Part shown: piece by piece, positions 1-8,687 of the stretch
How the letters are laid out: each line of letters starts with the position of its first letter
Numbering within the stretch: the stretch's first letter is position 1
Assembly: GCA_963807925.1 (NCBI GenBank)
Contig: CAWEDP010000002.1
Location: forward strand, 620,001-684,000
Length of the DNA: 64,000 bases
Direction: 5' to 3'
Source: CAWEDP01 sp963807925
GTDB taxonomy: Bacteria > Acidobacteriota > Vicinamibacteria > Vicinamibacterales > CAVVIG01
Position numbers and translations under genes: made by a program
Notes under the pieces: model-generated
Seen by the model: the letters and a program-made list of their open reading frames with translations, nothing else
Told to the model about the DNA's origin: nothing
Database searches by the model: none

Positions 1-321
1 CCGCGGAAGAAGGCGCCCAAGACGATTGCGGTCATCGACCCCGATCGTTGTTTCGGTGCGTTCGCCTGCTCGATTTGTCAGGCCGCCTGTCCGGTTGCCG
101 ATTGCATCGTCGAGGAACCGGATCGGGACGGCCGCATGGTGTGTGCGGTGCGCGCCGATCTATGCATCGGCTGCGGCCTTTGCGTGACGCTCGGTAACCC
201 GACCGCACCTCAGCAGCGCGAGTTCGGGTGCCCACCCGACTACGACGCGATCAACATGTATCCGTTCGACCAGGTCGTGAAGGCCCTCCAGTCGCCGCCG
301 GCCGTCGAGGCCGTGCCCTAG
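1..321 (+). CDS. 4Fe-4S dicluster ferredoxin-type protein, C-terminal part
   Basis: The reading frame is open from the first base, so the N-terminus lies outside the window; 106 residues are visible. Two ferredoxin-like cysteine clusters are seen. The first is C-x5-C-x2-C-x3-CP (residues about 17-31). The second starts CIGCGLC (about 56-62), and its usual fourth Cys may be the one in FGCPP about 15 residues later, so its spacing is irregular. Such modules carry electrons between soluble oxidoreductases; the partner is not visible. It converges with the HMG-CoA lyase gene 46 bp away. Function beyond electron transfer cannot be assigned from this fragment. Confidence 0.75.
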   Translation, partial: PRKKAPKTIAVIDPDRCFGAFACSICQAACPVADCIVEEPDRDGRMVCAVRADLCIGCGLCVTLGNPTAPQQREFGCPPDYDAINMYPFDQVVKALQSPPAVEAVP

Positions 322-367
322 AGACGCGCGGTCGCGCGCACACCGAAGCGAGGTTCGAGTCAGAGCG

Positions 368-1282
368 TCAGCGTCGTGCGGCGATCGCCTGCGCGTACCG
401 GGAGGGCAGCGGATGATCGAGCCGCCCGGCGATGAAGGTTGACGCCTCGCTGACCCGGTCGAGGTCCACCCCGGTATCGGCCGCCATCCCGTTCAGCATG
501 TACACCAGATCGTCGGTGGCGAGATTGCCGGCCGCGCCGGGCGCATAAGGACATCCCCCGAGCCCGCCGGCGGACGCGTCGAACGTGAAGATGTCGAACG
601 ACAGCGCGGCCAGCACGTTCGCCAGGGCCGTTCCACGCGTATCGTGAAAGTGCAGGGCGATTTGCCCGGCGGGCACCCGCGCGAGCACCGTGTCGAGTAC
701 CTGCGCCACCTGACCCGGGTGAGCGACGCCGATGGTGTCGCTGATCGCCACCTCGAAGACGCCGAGCTCCACGAGGCGCTCCGCCACGTCGGCCACGCGA
801 TCGGGGGGCACACGCCCTTCGTACGGACAGCCGAACGCGGTCGACACGTAGCCGCGGACCGGCAGATCGATGGCATGAGCCGCCTCGCACACCTGCCGGT
901 ACACCGTCAGCGAGTCGGCGATCGACGCGTTGATGTTGCGCCGGCTGAAGGTTTCCGACGCCGCGGCAAAGACGCCGATCGATCCGACGCGCGCCTCGAC
1001 GGCCCGGTCCAACCCGGCGAGGTTCGGCACGAGCGCCGCGTAGCGGATCGTCGGCCGCCGCTCGATGCCGGCGAATACGGCGGCGGCGTCCGCCATCTGC
1101 GGAACCCACTTCGGGCTGACGAACGCGGACACCTCGATGACGGGCAGATTGGCGGCGCTGAGGCGGTCCACGAACGCGATCTTGTCGGCGGTCGAGATCG
1201 ACGCGCGCTCGTTTTGCAGACCGTCGCGCGGGCCCACCTCCACGATCGTGATCCGGCGTCCCTCGAGATTTGCGATGCTCAG
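368..1282 (-). CDS. mvaB: hydroxymethylglutaryl-CoA lyase
   Basis: Cleaves 3-hydroxy-3-methylglutaryl-CoA to acetoacetate and acetyl-CoA, the last step of leucine breakdown. The family signature VEVGPRDGLQNE is near the N-terminus, HFHDTRG carries metal-binding histidines, and the catalytic Cys loop is seen as GGLGGCPYAPGA. As the last gene of a carboxylase/hydratase operon its role fits well. No ATG, GTG or TTG lies at the expected place. The best start is CTG at 1282, preceded at 6 nt by GGGGAGA; this gives 304 residues, the usual family length. The next upstream ATG (1378) would overlap the biotin carrier gene by about 70 bp and add a non-conserved N-terminus. Confidence 0.9.
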   Translation of the reverse strand: MSIANLEGRRITIVEVGPRDGLQNERASISTADKIAFVDRLSAANLPVIEVSAFVSPKWVPQMADAAAVFAGIERRPTIRYAALVPNLAGLDRAVEARVGSIGVFAAASETFSRRNINASIADSLTVYRQVCEAAHAIDLPVRGYVSTAFGCPYEGRVPPDRVADVAERLVELGVFEVAISDTIGVAHPGQVAQVLDTVLARVPAGQIALHFHDTRGTALANVLAALSFDIFTFDASAGGLGGCPYAPGAAGNLATDDLVYMLNGMAADTGVDLDRVSEASTFIAGRLDHPLPSRYAQAIAARR

Positions 1283-1307
1283 CGCAGGTCTCCCCGGTCG
1301 AGCCGCC

Positions 1308-1712
1308 TCACTCGACCTCCACCAGCGCCTGGTCCGCCTGCACCAGATCGCCCTCGCGACAATACACCGCCCTGACACGGCCAGCGATCGGCGCGCGAAG
1401 CGCCAGCTCCATTTTCATGGCCTCGAGCACGACTGTGGGCGTGCCGCGCTCCACGAGCGCGCCCGGGGCGACGAGCACGCGGATCACGGTCGCGGGCATC
1501 GGCGCGGTCACGACCCGCACGGCGTGCTCGCGCGGGCCGGGACTGTCGAGCGTGCCGCCCTCGTCGATCGCGGTCGATCGAAAGAGCTGCCCGTTCCAGA
1601 AGGCCCAGCGATCGGCCGGCGGCCCCGCGACCCACACGACGTGCCGATCGACGCCGTCCGAGACGAGAACAACGCCGCGCCCGAGCCGCCTCACCGTCGG
1701 GGGCGCGCTCAT
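1308..1712 (-). CDS. biotin carboxyl carrier subunit of acyl-CoA carboxylase
   Basis: A 134-residue protein ending in a biotinyl domain with the biotinylation motif EAMKM; the Lys carries biotin that shuttles carboxyl groups from the biotin carboxylase to the carboxyltransferase. In many methylcrotonyl-CoA carboxylases this domain is fused to the C-terminus of the biotin carboxylase; here it is a separate gene starting 1 nt after the carboxylase stop codon (TGA-c-ATG), so co-translation is likely. The first ~60 residues could correspond to the linker domain of the fused enzyme. The start at ATG 1712 was chosen over ATG 1874, which would overlap the carboxylase gene. Confidence 0.87.
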   Translation of the reverse strand: MSAPPTVRRLGRGVVLVSDGVDRHVVWVAGPPADRWAFWNGQLFRSTAIDEGGTLDSPGPREHAVRVVTAPMPATVIRVLVAPGALVERGTPTVVLEAMKMELALRAPIAGRVRAVYCREGDLVQADQALVEVE

Positions 1713-1713
1713 G

Positions 1714-3195
1714 TCAGCCCCGCCACCCTGTGAGTCGGGTCCACGGATCCCATGCCGTTCGCGGCCGCGTGTCGCGCGCGTCCGCCGAGTCGGCGTCCGG
1801 AGCGTCCATCGCGGCCCGGACCAACGCGGGGACCTCGTGTGCGGCCTGCAGGCCGAGCGTCGCCCCCTCGGCATCGAGGAAGGCGGTGTCGACCTCGCCG
1901 GCGGCGAATCGCGGATGCTCCAGGACCCGGATCAGGAACGGAATGTTGTTGGCCACGCCGAGGATCGGAAAGTCGCGCAACGCGGCCAGCAGACGCCTTC
2001 GCGCCAGGTCGCGGCTCTCGGCCGACGCGATCACCTTGGCCAGCAGCGGATCGTAGTGAACCGACACCTCGCTTCCCTCCGCGATGCCGCTGTCCACGCG
2101 GATGCCCGGCGCCCTCGGCTCGCGGTAGAGCAGCACGCGGCCGGCCTGGGGCAGGAAGCCGGCGGCGGGATCCTCCGCGTAGACGCGGGCTTCGATGGCG
2201 TGTCCGCGCTGTGACAGCTGGTCCTGCGTCCACGGCAGCGCCTCGCCGGCGGCCACCAGGATCTGGGCGCGGACGAGGTCGACCCCGGCCACCGCTTCGG
2301 TGACGGGGTGCTCGACCTGGAGCCGCGTGTTCATCTCGAGAAAGTAGAACCGCGGGCCGTCGAGGAGGAATTCGATGGTGCCGGCGTTTCGATACCCGAC
2401 CGCCTGCGCCGCGCGGACAGCCGCGCTCGTGATGTGGTCGCGAAGCGCGGAGGTGAGGGCGGGTGACGGGCTCTCCTCGATCACCTTCTGATGGCGCCGC
2501 TGCGTCGAGCACTCGCGCTCGAAGACATGGACGACCCGCCCGTGGGCATCGGCCACGATCTGGACCTCGACGTGACGCGGACGATCGATGAGCTGTTCGA
2601 CGTACAGCGACCCGTCGCCGAACGCCGCGGCGGCTTCCCGTCGCGCCGCCTGGATGGCGTCGACCAGATCCGCGGCCTGGCGAACCGTCCGCATACCTGT
2701 GCCGCCGCCGCCGGCCGATGCCTTGATCAAGACCGGCAGCCCGACGCGCTCGGCGGTCTCCCGCACGCCGGCGTCGCTCTGATCCGCGGGCGTTGCTCCC
2801 GGCACGACCGGCACCCCGGCGGCGGCCATCAGACGGCGCGACTCGATCTTGGATCCCATCTGCGCGATCACAGAGGGGGGCGGACCGACGAATACGAGAC
2901 CGGCGCTCTCGCAACCCTCGGCGAGGGCCGCATTCTCGGACAGAAAGCCATATCCGGGGTGGACCGCGTCGGCGCCGGACGCGCGGGCGGCGTCGATGAG
3001 GCGGGGAACCGACAGATAGCTCTCGGACCTCGCCGCACGGCCGATCGCGATGGCGCGGTCCGCCAGCATCGCATGGAGCGCATCCGCATCGGCGTCGGAA
3101 AACACCGCGACGCTTTCGATCCCGAGCTCGCGGCAGGCCCTCACGATCCGCACGGCGATCTCGCCGCGATTGGCGATGAGCAGGCGCCGAATCAT
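1714..3195 (-). CDS. biotin carboxylase subunit of acyl-CoA (methylcrotonyl-CoA type) carboxylase
   Basis: A 493-residue biotin carboxylase: ATP-dependent carboxylation of biotin on the carrier protein. It opens with the family's RRLLIANRGEIAVRI, has the ATP-grasp glycine loop GGGGTGMR (Thr where Lys or Arg is more common), a catalytic-region Glu in KVIEESPSP, and EMNTRLQVEHPVTE. The length matches stand-alone AccC-type subunits because the biotin domain is encoded by the next gene. Located between a hydratase and the carrier in an operon with HMG-CoA lyase, it most likely belongs to methylcrotonyl-CoA carboxylase rather than acetyl-CoA carboxylase. The start ATG at 3195 is set by the conserved N-terminus. 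Confidence 0.92.
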   Translation of the reverse strand: MIRRLLIANRGEIAVRIVRACRELGIESVAVFSDADADALHAMLADRAIAIGRAARSESYLSVPRLIDAARASGADAVHPGYGFLSENAALAEGCESAGLVFVGPPPSVIAQMGSKIESRRLMAAAGVPVVPGATPADQSDAGVRETAERVGLPVLIKASAGGGGTGMRTVRQAADLVDAIQAARREAAAAFGDGSLYVEQLIDRPRHVEVQIVADAHGRVVHVFERECSTQRRHQKVIEESPSPALTSALRDHITSAAVRAAQAVGYRNAGTIEFLLDGPRFYFLEMNTRLQVEHPVTEAVAGVDLVRAQILVAAGEALPWTQDQLSQRGHAIEARVYAEDPAAGFLPQAGRVLLYREPRAPGIRVDSGIAEGSEVSVHYDPLLAKVIASAESRDLARRRLLAALRDFPILGVANNIPFLIRVLEHPRFAAGEVDTAFLDAEGATLGLQAAHEVPALVRAAMDAPDADSADARDTRPRTAWDPWTRLTGWRG

Positions 3196-3214
3196 GGGTC
3201 GCAGCCGCGGACCG

Positions 3215-4015
3215 TCACCGAGCCCACGACGGCTTCCGCTTGTCCAGGAATGCGCGGAGCCCTTCCTGCCCCTCGGCCGAGACCCGCCGGGCCGCGATGG
3301 CCGCCGCCGTGACGGCCCGCGCCTCTTCGAGGGGCCGCGCCCACAGGTGGGCGATGAGCGCCTTCGCGGCCGCGATCGCTTCCGGTCCCGACGCGAGAAT
3401 GTCAGCGAGATAGCTGTCGACCGTCGCGTCGAGGTGCGCGCGGCCGACCACCGCGTGGACGAGCCCGATCTCCCGCGCACGCGCAGCCGGAAAGCGCCGG
3501 CCCGTCAGGAACAGCTCCCGGGCCGCGGATCGACCGATCTTCGCCAGCACGAAGGGGGCGATGACCGCCGGCAGGATGCCGAGCTTCACTTCCGTGAATC
3601 CGAAGGCTGCAGCTTCGTCGGCCACGACGATGTCGCACACGGCGCAGAGGCCCGCGCCGCCGCCAATCGCCGCGCCGTGCACCCGCGCCACGAGGGGCAC
3701 CGGCAGCGTGTCGAGCGACGCGAACATGCGGGATGCCGCCGCAGCGTCCCTCACGTTCTCCTCCTCTGAGCAGCCGATCGTGTTCGCCATCCACGAGACG
3801 TCGGCGCCGGCGCAGAACGTCCGGCCGGCGCCCGTTACCACGACGGCGCGGACTGCGCCGTCACGCGCGGCCTCGGCCACGCGATCGGCCCAGGTCGTGA
3901 GCTCGGTAATCATCGTGTCGTCGAACGCGTTGTGAACCTCAGGCCGGTTCAGCGTCAACCGCTCGACGGCTCCATCTCGATGGGCGCTCAGGAGTTGATA
4001 GTCCACGTCAGTCAT
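3215..4015 (-). CDS. liuC: enoyl-CoA hydratase/isomerase family protein, probable methylglutaconyl-CoA hydratase
   Basis: A 266-residue crotonase-fold protein with LNRPEVHNAF near the start, an oxyanion-hole region GRTFCAGADVSWM, and HGAAIGGGAGL. Its position between both carboxylase subunits and upstream of HMG-CoA lyase supports hydration of 3-methylglutaconyl-CoA to HMG-CoA in leucine catabolism. Crotonase family members cannot be told apart by fold alone, so the substrate is assigned from context. It ends 19 nt before the biotin carboxylase start. Confidence 0.85.
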   Translation of the reverse strand: MTDVDYQLLSAHRDGAVERLTLNRPEVHNAFDDTMITELTTWADRVAEAARDGAVRAVVVTGAGRTFCAGADVSWMANTIGCSEEENVRDAAAASRMFASLDTLPVPLVARVHGAAIGGGAGLCAVCDIVVADEAAAFGFTEVKLGILPAVIAPFVLAKIGRSAARELFLTGRRFPAARAREIGLVHAVVGRAHLDATVDSYLADILASGPEAIAAAKALIAHLWARPLEEARAVTAAAIAARRVSAEGQEGLRAFLDKRKPSWAR

Positions 4016-4065
4016 CGCGCGTCACCAGTCCGTGCCGGTCGGCGGAGCGAAAGATCCAGAAACCC

Positions 4066-5674
4066 TCACATGCGGAAGACGCCGAATCGCGGCTCGTCGA
4101 TCGGCGCGTTGAAGGCCGCCGACAGGCCGAGCGCCAGGGCGTTCCGGGTCTCCAGCGGATCCAGGATGCCGTCGTCCCACAGCCGGGCCGTGGAGTAGTA
4201 CCGGCGACCCCTCGTGTTCGTACTTCTCGAGAATGGGCCGGCGGATCGCCTCTTCGTCTTCCGGCGCCAGCGACTGGCCCTCTCGGGCGAGCTGGTCGCG
4301 CTTGACGGTGGCGAGCACGCCAGCCGCCTGTTCGCCGCCCATCACCGAGATGCGCGCATTGGGCCACATCCACAGCAGCCGCGGCTCGAACGCGCGGCCG
4401 CACATACCGTAGTTGCCCGCGCCGAACGAGCCGCCCACCACGACGGTGAACTTGGGGACGACGGAATTGGCCACGGCGTGGACCATCTTGGCCCCGTCCT
4501 TCGCGATCCCCGCCCGTTCGTACTGCCGCCCGACCATGAACCCGGTGATGTTCTGCAGGAACACGAGGGGGATGCCCCGCAGGTTGCAGAGCTCGATGAA
4601 ATGCGTCGCCTTCAGCGCCGACTCGGAGAAGAGCACTCCGTTGTTGGCGACCATCCCGACCAGGAAGCCGTGCAGCCGCGCGAACCCGGTCACAAGGGTC
4701 GTCCCGTAACGCGCCTTGAACTCGTCGAATCGGGAGCCATCGACGAGCCGCGCGATGAGGTCCCGGACGTCGTACGGCTTCCGCACGTCGGCGTTGACGA
4801 TGCCGTAGATGTCCTCCGGCTCGTAGAGCGGATCTTCGGGAGCCGCCATGTCGGGCGGCAGCTGCTTGATCGTGTTCAGCGTCGATACAATCGTGCGGCA
4901 CAGCTCGAGCGCCTGCTCATCGTCGTCGGCGGCGTAGTCGGCGACACCCGAGACCCGCGTATGCACGTCGGCCCCGCCGAGCTCCTCGGCGGTGACTTCC
5001 TCCCCGGTCGCCGCCTTGACGAGCGGCGGACCGCCCAGGAAGATCGTTCCGGTGCCCCTGACGATGATCGTCTCGTCCGACATCGCGGGCACGTACGCGC
5101 CGCCGGCCGTGCACGATCCCATCACGACGGCAATCTGGGCGATGCGCGCCGCCGACATCCGCGCCTGGTTGAAGAAGATCCTCCCGAAGTGGTCGCGGTC
5201 CGGAAACACGTCGGCCTGCAGCGGCAGGTAGGCCCCGCCCGAGTCGACCAGATAGATGCACGGCAGCCGGTTGTCGAGCGCAATCTGCTGTGCGCGAATG
5301 TGCTTCTTGACGGTCATCGGGTAGTACGTGCCGCCCTTGACCGTCGCGTCATTGGCGACAACCAGGACATCGCGGCCGGCCACGCGCCCGATACCGGTCA
5401 CCAGACCGGCCCCCGGCGCGTCGTTGTCGTACATGTCCCAGCCGGCAAGCGCCGACAGTTCCAGGAATGGCGAGCCGCGATCGAGGAGCCGATCCAGACG
5501 GTCCCGAACCGGCAGCTTGCCCTGGTCGCGGTGGCGCTGGAGCGACCGGGGACCGCCGCCGCGACGCACGGCGTCACGCCGCTCGCGAAGCTCATCAACC
5601 AGCCGCTGCATGTGAGCGCGGTTCACCGCGTAGGTCGGATCGTTCGGATCGATCGCCGAGGAGAGACGGCGCAT
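4066..5674 (-). CDS. liuB: acyl-CoA carboxylase beta (carboxyltransferase) subunit, methylcrotonyl-CoA type; C-terminus frameshifted
   Basis: Transfers carboxyl from biotin to the acyl-CoA substrate. Carboxyltransferase features include NDATVKGGTYYPMTVKKH, CTAGGAYVPAMSDE and GSFGAGNYGMCGRAF, the last typical of methylcrotonyl-CoA carboxylase beta chains. As read, the frame runs on to a stop at 4022 with a non-conserved tail. Removing one G at about 4201 (after the codons for GSP) restores YYSTARLWDDGI and a tail ending in VFRM with a stop at 4066-4068. The restored product is 535 residues, the normal family length. The first gene of the minus-strand liu-type operon. The coordinates given are those of the repaired gene. 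Confidence 0.88.
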
Positions 5675-5741
5675 TGGATGCCTTCAGCGACCGACGAAGG
5701 CCGACCGTCGACTGCAGCCTGCCGACCGCCGACCGCGCGGC

Positions 5742-5747
5742 ATTATC
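5742..5747 (-). promoter_or_regulatory. possible extended -10 box for the leucine-degradation operon
   Basis: On the minus strand the sequence reads TGCGATAAT, an extended -10 element (TGn plus GATAAT) about 67 nt upstream of the carboxyltransferase start. No convincing -35 hexamer is seen. It is the only -10-like match noticed in this divergent intergenic region on that strand. Confidence 0.35.
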
Positions 5748-5849
5748 GCACGGCCGCCAGAGCCGCCGGGAGTTGCTCGCTTCGGCGGGCGCGATAGCGC
5801 AGGATTGTCGTATCTTGTACAGATCCAAAACGTAACAACCAGGACTGTA

Positions 5850-5877
5850 TTGACTTGTTGCGCTGATTGACTACACT
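5850..5877 (+). promoter_or_regulatory. sigma-70-type promoter of the sigma-54 activator gene, leaderless layout
   Basis: TTGACT (5850-5855), a 16-bp spacer and TACACT (5872-5877). Only 7 nt separate the -10 box from the ATG at 5885, so transcription would begin at or within a base or two of the start codon. No Shine-Dalgarno sequence precedes the ATG. Confidence 0.6.
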
Positions 5878-5884
5878 GCACAGC

Positions 5885-7327
5885 ATGGTTGCCAAGCGGA
5901 AGAAGCGGATTCTGGCCATCGACGACGAGCCCGCCATGACGGAGTGGCTCAAGATCCTGCTCGAGCATTCCGGCTATGACGTGCGGACGGCGCTCATCGG
6001 CACCCGCGGCGAGGAGTTGTTCCGGACGTGGCGCCCCGATGCGGTGGTCACCGATATGCTGCTGCCGGACGTCGACGGGATCGAGCTGGTCCGGAAATTC
6101 AAGCAGCTCGAGCCTGAGGCGGAAGTCATCGTCATCACGGGGCAGGGCAACATCCCCCGGTCGGTGGAAGCCGTGAAGGCCGGCGCCTACGACTTTCTGG
6201 AGAAGCCGGTGGATGCCGAGCGGCTGCTGGACAAGCTCGAAAAGGCGATGAAGCAGAAGAGCCTCATCGACGAGAACGAGCAGCTCAAGGCGCGCCTGCA
6301 GGATCGCTATGGCCTCCAGAACGTCGTCGGCAAGAGCAAGAAGATGGAAGAACTGTTCGAGCTCATCGAGAGCGTCGCGGCGAGCGAGGCCAATATCCTC
6401 ATCCAGGGCGAGAACGGCACCGGCAAGGAGCTCATCGCCAACGCGATTCACTACAAGAGCAAGCGATCGAAAGGGCCCTTCATCAAGATCAACTGCGCGG
6501 CCATCCCGAAGGATCTCATCGAATCGGAGCTGTTCGGGTACAAGAAGGGCGCCTTCACCGGCGCGGGAACGGACAAGGAAGGCCTCTTCGAGATGGCCGA
6601 GGGCGGGTCGCTGCTCCTCGACGAGATCGGCGAGATGCCGGCGTACCTGCAGACCAAGCTGCTGCGCGTCCTGCAGGAGCGCGAATACCGGCCGATCGGC
6701 AGCGACCGGATCGTGCACGTCGACTTCCGTCTGATCTGCGCGACCAACATCGACCTCGATGCGGCGCTGCGCGATGGCCGCCTCCGAGAGGACCTGTACT
6801 TCCGGATCAACACGATCACGCTCCGCGTGCCGCCGCTGCGGGAGCGGACCGAAGACATCCCGTTGCTGTGCGATTTCTTTCTCGACAAGTTCCGGCAGCG
6901 CTATCAGAAGAACGTCAAGACGCTGGCGCCGGCGGTCTATCACCTGCTGATCCGCAACCGCTGGGCTGGCAACGTGCGGGAACTGGAGAATGCGATCGAG
7001 CGCGCCGTGCTGGTCGCGAAAGGCACCGAGATCACGGTGACCGACCTGCCCGAGAGCATTCGGGAGGAATCGACCTCGACGACCGAGTTCGTCATCCCGC
7101 CGCATCGGACGCTGGCCGAGATCGAGAAGATGGCGATCCTGCAGACGCTGCAGCGAACCAACTGGAACAAGCAGGAAGCGGCCCAGATTCTCGGTCTCTA
7201 CCGGCCGACGCTGTACAGCAAGATGAAGAAGCACGATATTCGCGACGCCGGCAAGAGCGCGCGGCTCTCGACGTCGGGCGCCCCCGGGGCGCCGGTATCG
7301 ACTCCGCCGGCGGCGTCCCAGGGCTGA
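5885..7327 (+). CDS. NtrC-family sigma-54-dependent response regulator
   Basis: Three domains in 480 residues. A receiver domain (about 1-120) has the acidic pair DDE near residue 13, phospho-acceptor Asp in VVTDMLLPD (about 57) and Lys in LEKP. An AAA+ sigma-54 activation domain (about 140-375) has Walker A GENGTGKE, the sigma-54 contact loop GAFTGA and GNVRELEN. A Fis-type helix-turn-helix lies near residues 435-465 (NKQEAAQILGL). No sensor kinase gene is adjacent. A longer frame starting at TTG 5867 exists, but the ATG at 5885 fits the receiver domain and the promoter position. The three YtxH/DUF948-like genes downstream, behind a sigma-54-like promoter, are candidate targets. Confidence 0.93.
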   Translation: MVAKRKKRILAIDDEPAMTEWLKILLEHSGYDVRTALIGTRGEELFRTWRPDAVVTDMLLPDVDGIELVRKFKQLEPEAEVIVITGQGNIPRSVEAVKAGAYDFLEKPVDAERLLDKLEKAMKQKSLIDENEQLKARLQDRYGLQNVVGKSKKMEELFELIESVAASEANILIQGENGTGKELIANAIHYKSKRSKGPFIKINCAAIPKDLIESELFGYKKGAFTGAGTDKEGLFEMAEGGSLLLDEIGEMPAYLQTKLLRVLQEREYRPIGSDRIVHVDFRLICATNIDLDAALRDGRLREDLYFRINTITLRVPPLRERTEDIPLLCDFFLDKFRQRYQKNVKTLAPAVYHLLIRNRWAGNVRELENAIERAVLVAKGTEITVTDLPESIREESTSTTEFVIPPHRTLAEIEKMAILQTLQRTNWNKQEAAQILGLYRPTLYSKMKKHDIRDAGKSARLSTSGAPGAPVSTPPAASQG

Positions 7328-7422
7328 CGCAACCGCGTCGATTGTTCCCGCGGCCGCGAGCCCCGACGCGTCCGTTGTTGCGCGCGTCCGGCCATTTCGC
7401 CGGGTCGGAGCCCGCCGCCGGA

Positions 7423-7438
7423 TGGCACACAGTTTGTA
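7423..7438 (+). promoter_or_regulatory. probable sigma-54 (-24/-12) promoter
   Basis: TGGCAC-N5-TTGTA matches the sigma-54 consensus TGGCAC-N5-TTGCA/T at every core position except T for C in the -12 GC element. It sits 42 nt before the GTG of the first small membrane gene (with its AGGAGGGAG site) and just downstream of the sigma-54 activator gene. Upstream, GCGTCCG occurs twice 16 bp apart (7368-7374 and 7384-7390), a possible activator-site direct repeat. Confidence 0.6.
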
Positions 7439-7479
7439 GTCAGTCGGAAACGGGCGGGCGTGCCGTTCAGGAGGGAGTC

Positions 7480-7746
7480 GTGGACAACTCGCAAGCCGTC
7501 GTCGCATCGGTCGTCGGGGCGGTGATTGGCGGAGTGGCCGGCTACCTGTTGTTCACCGCCCGCGGGCGCGCGCTGACGCGGCAGATCGAGCCGGCCCTCG
7601 AGGACTTGAGCCGCGAGCTGAACCATTTCCGCAGCACGATGGAGAAGGCCGCGGGCGTGGCCAGCGACGGTTGGAGGTTGTTGAGCGACGTCATCGGCGA
7701 AGAGCCGTCGCGCTATCACGGTCCGCAGCAAAGTTCTCCATTCTGA
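7480..7746 (+). CDS. small membrane-anchored YtxH-like protein
   Basis: An 88-residue protein with one N-terminal membrane segment (glycine-rich, about residues 6-24), followed by a charged helical stretch about to residue 70. It starts at GTG 7480 with a strong AGGAGGGAG ribosome site 5 nt upstream, and heads a three-gene group (6 nt and 11 nt gaps) of similar architecture. Such proteins are linked in other bacteria to envelope stress, but the precise role is unknown. Expression is probably sigma-54 dependent given the promoter upstream. Confidence 0.75.
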   Translation: MDNSQAVVASVVGAVIGGVAGYLLFTARGRALTRQIEPALEDLSRELNHFRSTMEKAAGVASDGWRLLSDVIGEEPSRYHGPQQSSPF

Positions 7747-7752
7747 GGGCCC

Positions 7753-8181
7753 ATGACTGGAAATCTCGCCACGACGAATCTGCTCCTCGGCATCATGGCT
7801 GCAGTGAGCCTGCTGGAAGCGCTGCTCGTCATCGGCGCGGGCATCGCCGTCTTTGCGGTGTATCGCCGCGTCATGTCGCTCATCGAGGGGCTCGAAACGC
7901 GACAGGTGGCGCCGGCAATGGCCCGCGTCAACGCGATTCTCGACGACGTGAAGAGCGTGTCGGCCAGGGTGAAGGAGGAATCGGAACGGGTCGACCAGGC
8001 GATCCGATCGACCATGGATCGCGTGGACGACACGGCCGACCGCGTGCGATCCAACGTGCGCGCGAAGGCCAGCTGGATCGTCGGCGCGATGCGCGGCGTG
8101 CGCGTCGCAGTCGAGGAAGTGCTGCATTCCGACTCCCGGCGCCATCGGCCGGATGCGGGGGCAGCGGGACGCGTGATGTAA
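7753..8181 (+). CDS. membrane-anchored coiled-coil protein, DUF948-like
   Basis: 142 residues: an N-terminal hydrophobic segment (about 10-36), then a long amphipathic helical region with regularly spaced Val/Leu/Asp/Arg residues (about 45-110) that could form a coiled coil. This resembles the DUF948 type of general stress protein. It starts 6 nt after the preceding gene. No enzymatic motif is visible; a structural or regulatory envelope role is an inference. Confidence 0.7.
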   Translation: MTGNLATTNLLLGIMAAVSLLEALLVIGAGIAVFAVYRRVMSLIEGLETRQVAPAMARVNAILDDVKSVSARVKEESERVDQAIRSTMDRVDDTADRVRSNVRAKASWIVGAMRGVRVAVEEVLHSDSRRHRPDAGAAGRVM

Positions 8182-8192
8182 AGGGAGGCGAC

Positions 8193-8630
8193 ATGGGAGA
8201 CGGATACGATCGTTTCGAGAACGAAAGCGCCGGCGGCGGCGGCGGCAGCTTCGTGATGGGGTTGCTGACAGGGACCGTGCTTGGGGCCGGTCTCGGTATG
8301 CTGTTCGCGCCGAAGGCCGGGTCCGACATGCGCAATCAGCTGTCCGAGCAGGCGAACAACATCGCCAACACCGCGTCAGAAGGGTACCGTCGCGCGACCG
8401 AGACCGCCAGCGACCTGGCGAACCGCGGTCGCGAGGTGTACGACAAGGCGCGCGATGCCGTGTCACGTGGTGCCGACGAGGCGCAACGCTACGTGCGCGA
8501 CGCGACATCCGGCTCGATGATGTCCGGCTCGTCGAAGGCCTCGGGCACCGGCGCCGAGCCCTCCGCGTCGAGCGGCGGCGGGCTGGCGACGCCGACGACG
8601 GAGGGCGGCCGCCCGGGATCCCGCGGATAG
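8193..8630 (+). CDS. YtxH domain protein
   Basis: 145 residues. A Gly-run near residue 14 leads into a membrane-type segment with the YtxH hallmark pattern GLLTGTVLGAGLGMLFAPKAG, here around residues 22-43, followed by a helical region rich in Ala, Arg, Asp and Glu and a disordered Ser/Gly/Pro tail. YtxH proteins are small stress-linked envelope proteins without known catalytic activity. Third gene of the putative sigma-54-driven group; AGGGAGG lies 5 nt before the ATG. Confidence 0.8.
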   Translation: MGDGYDRFENESAGGGGGSFVMGLLTGTVLGAGLGMLFAPKAGSDMRNQLSEQANNIANTASEGYRRATETASDLANRGREVYDKARDAVSRGADEAQRYVRDATSGSMMSGSSKASGTGAEPSASSGGGLATPTTEGGRPGSRG

Positions 8631-8687
8631 GGCCCGTGACGACCGCTTCCGCCCGGACGGTCGCTACCGTCATCGTCTGGTCGGCCG

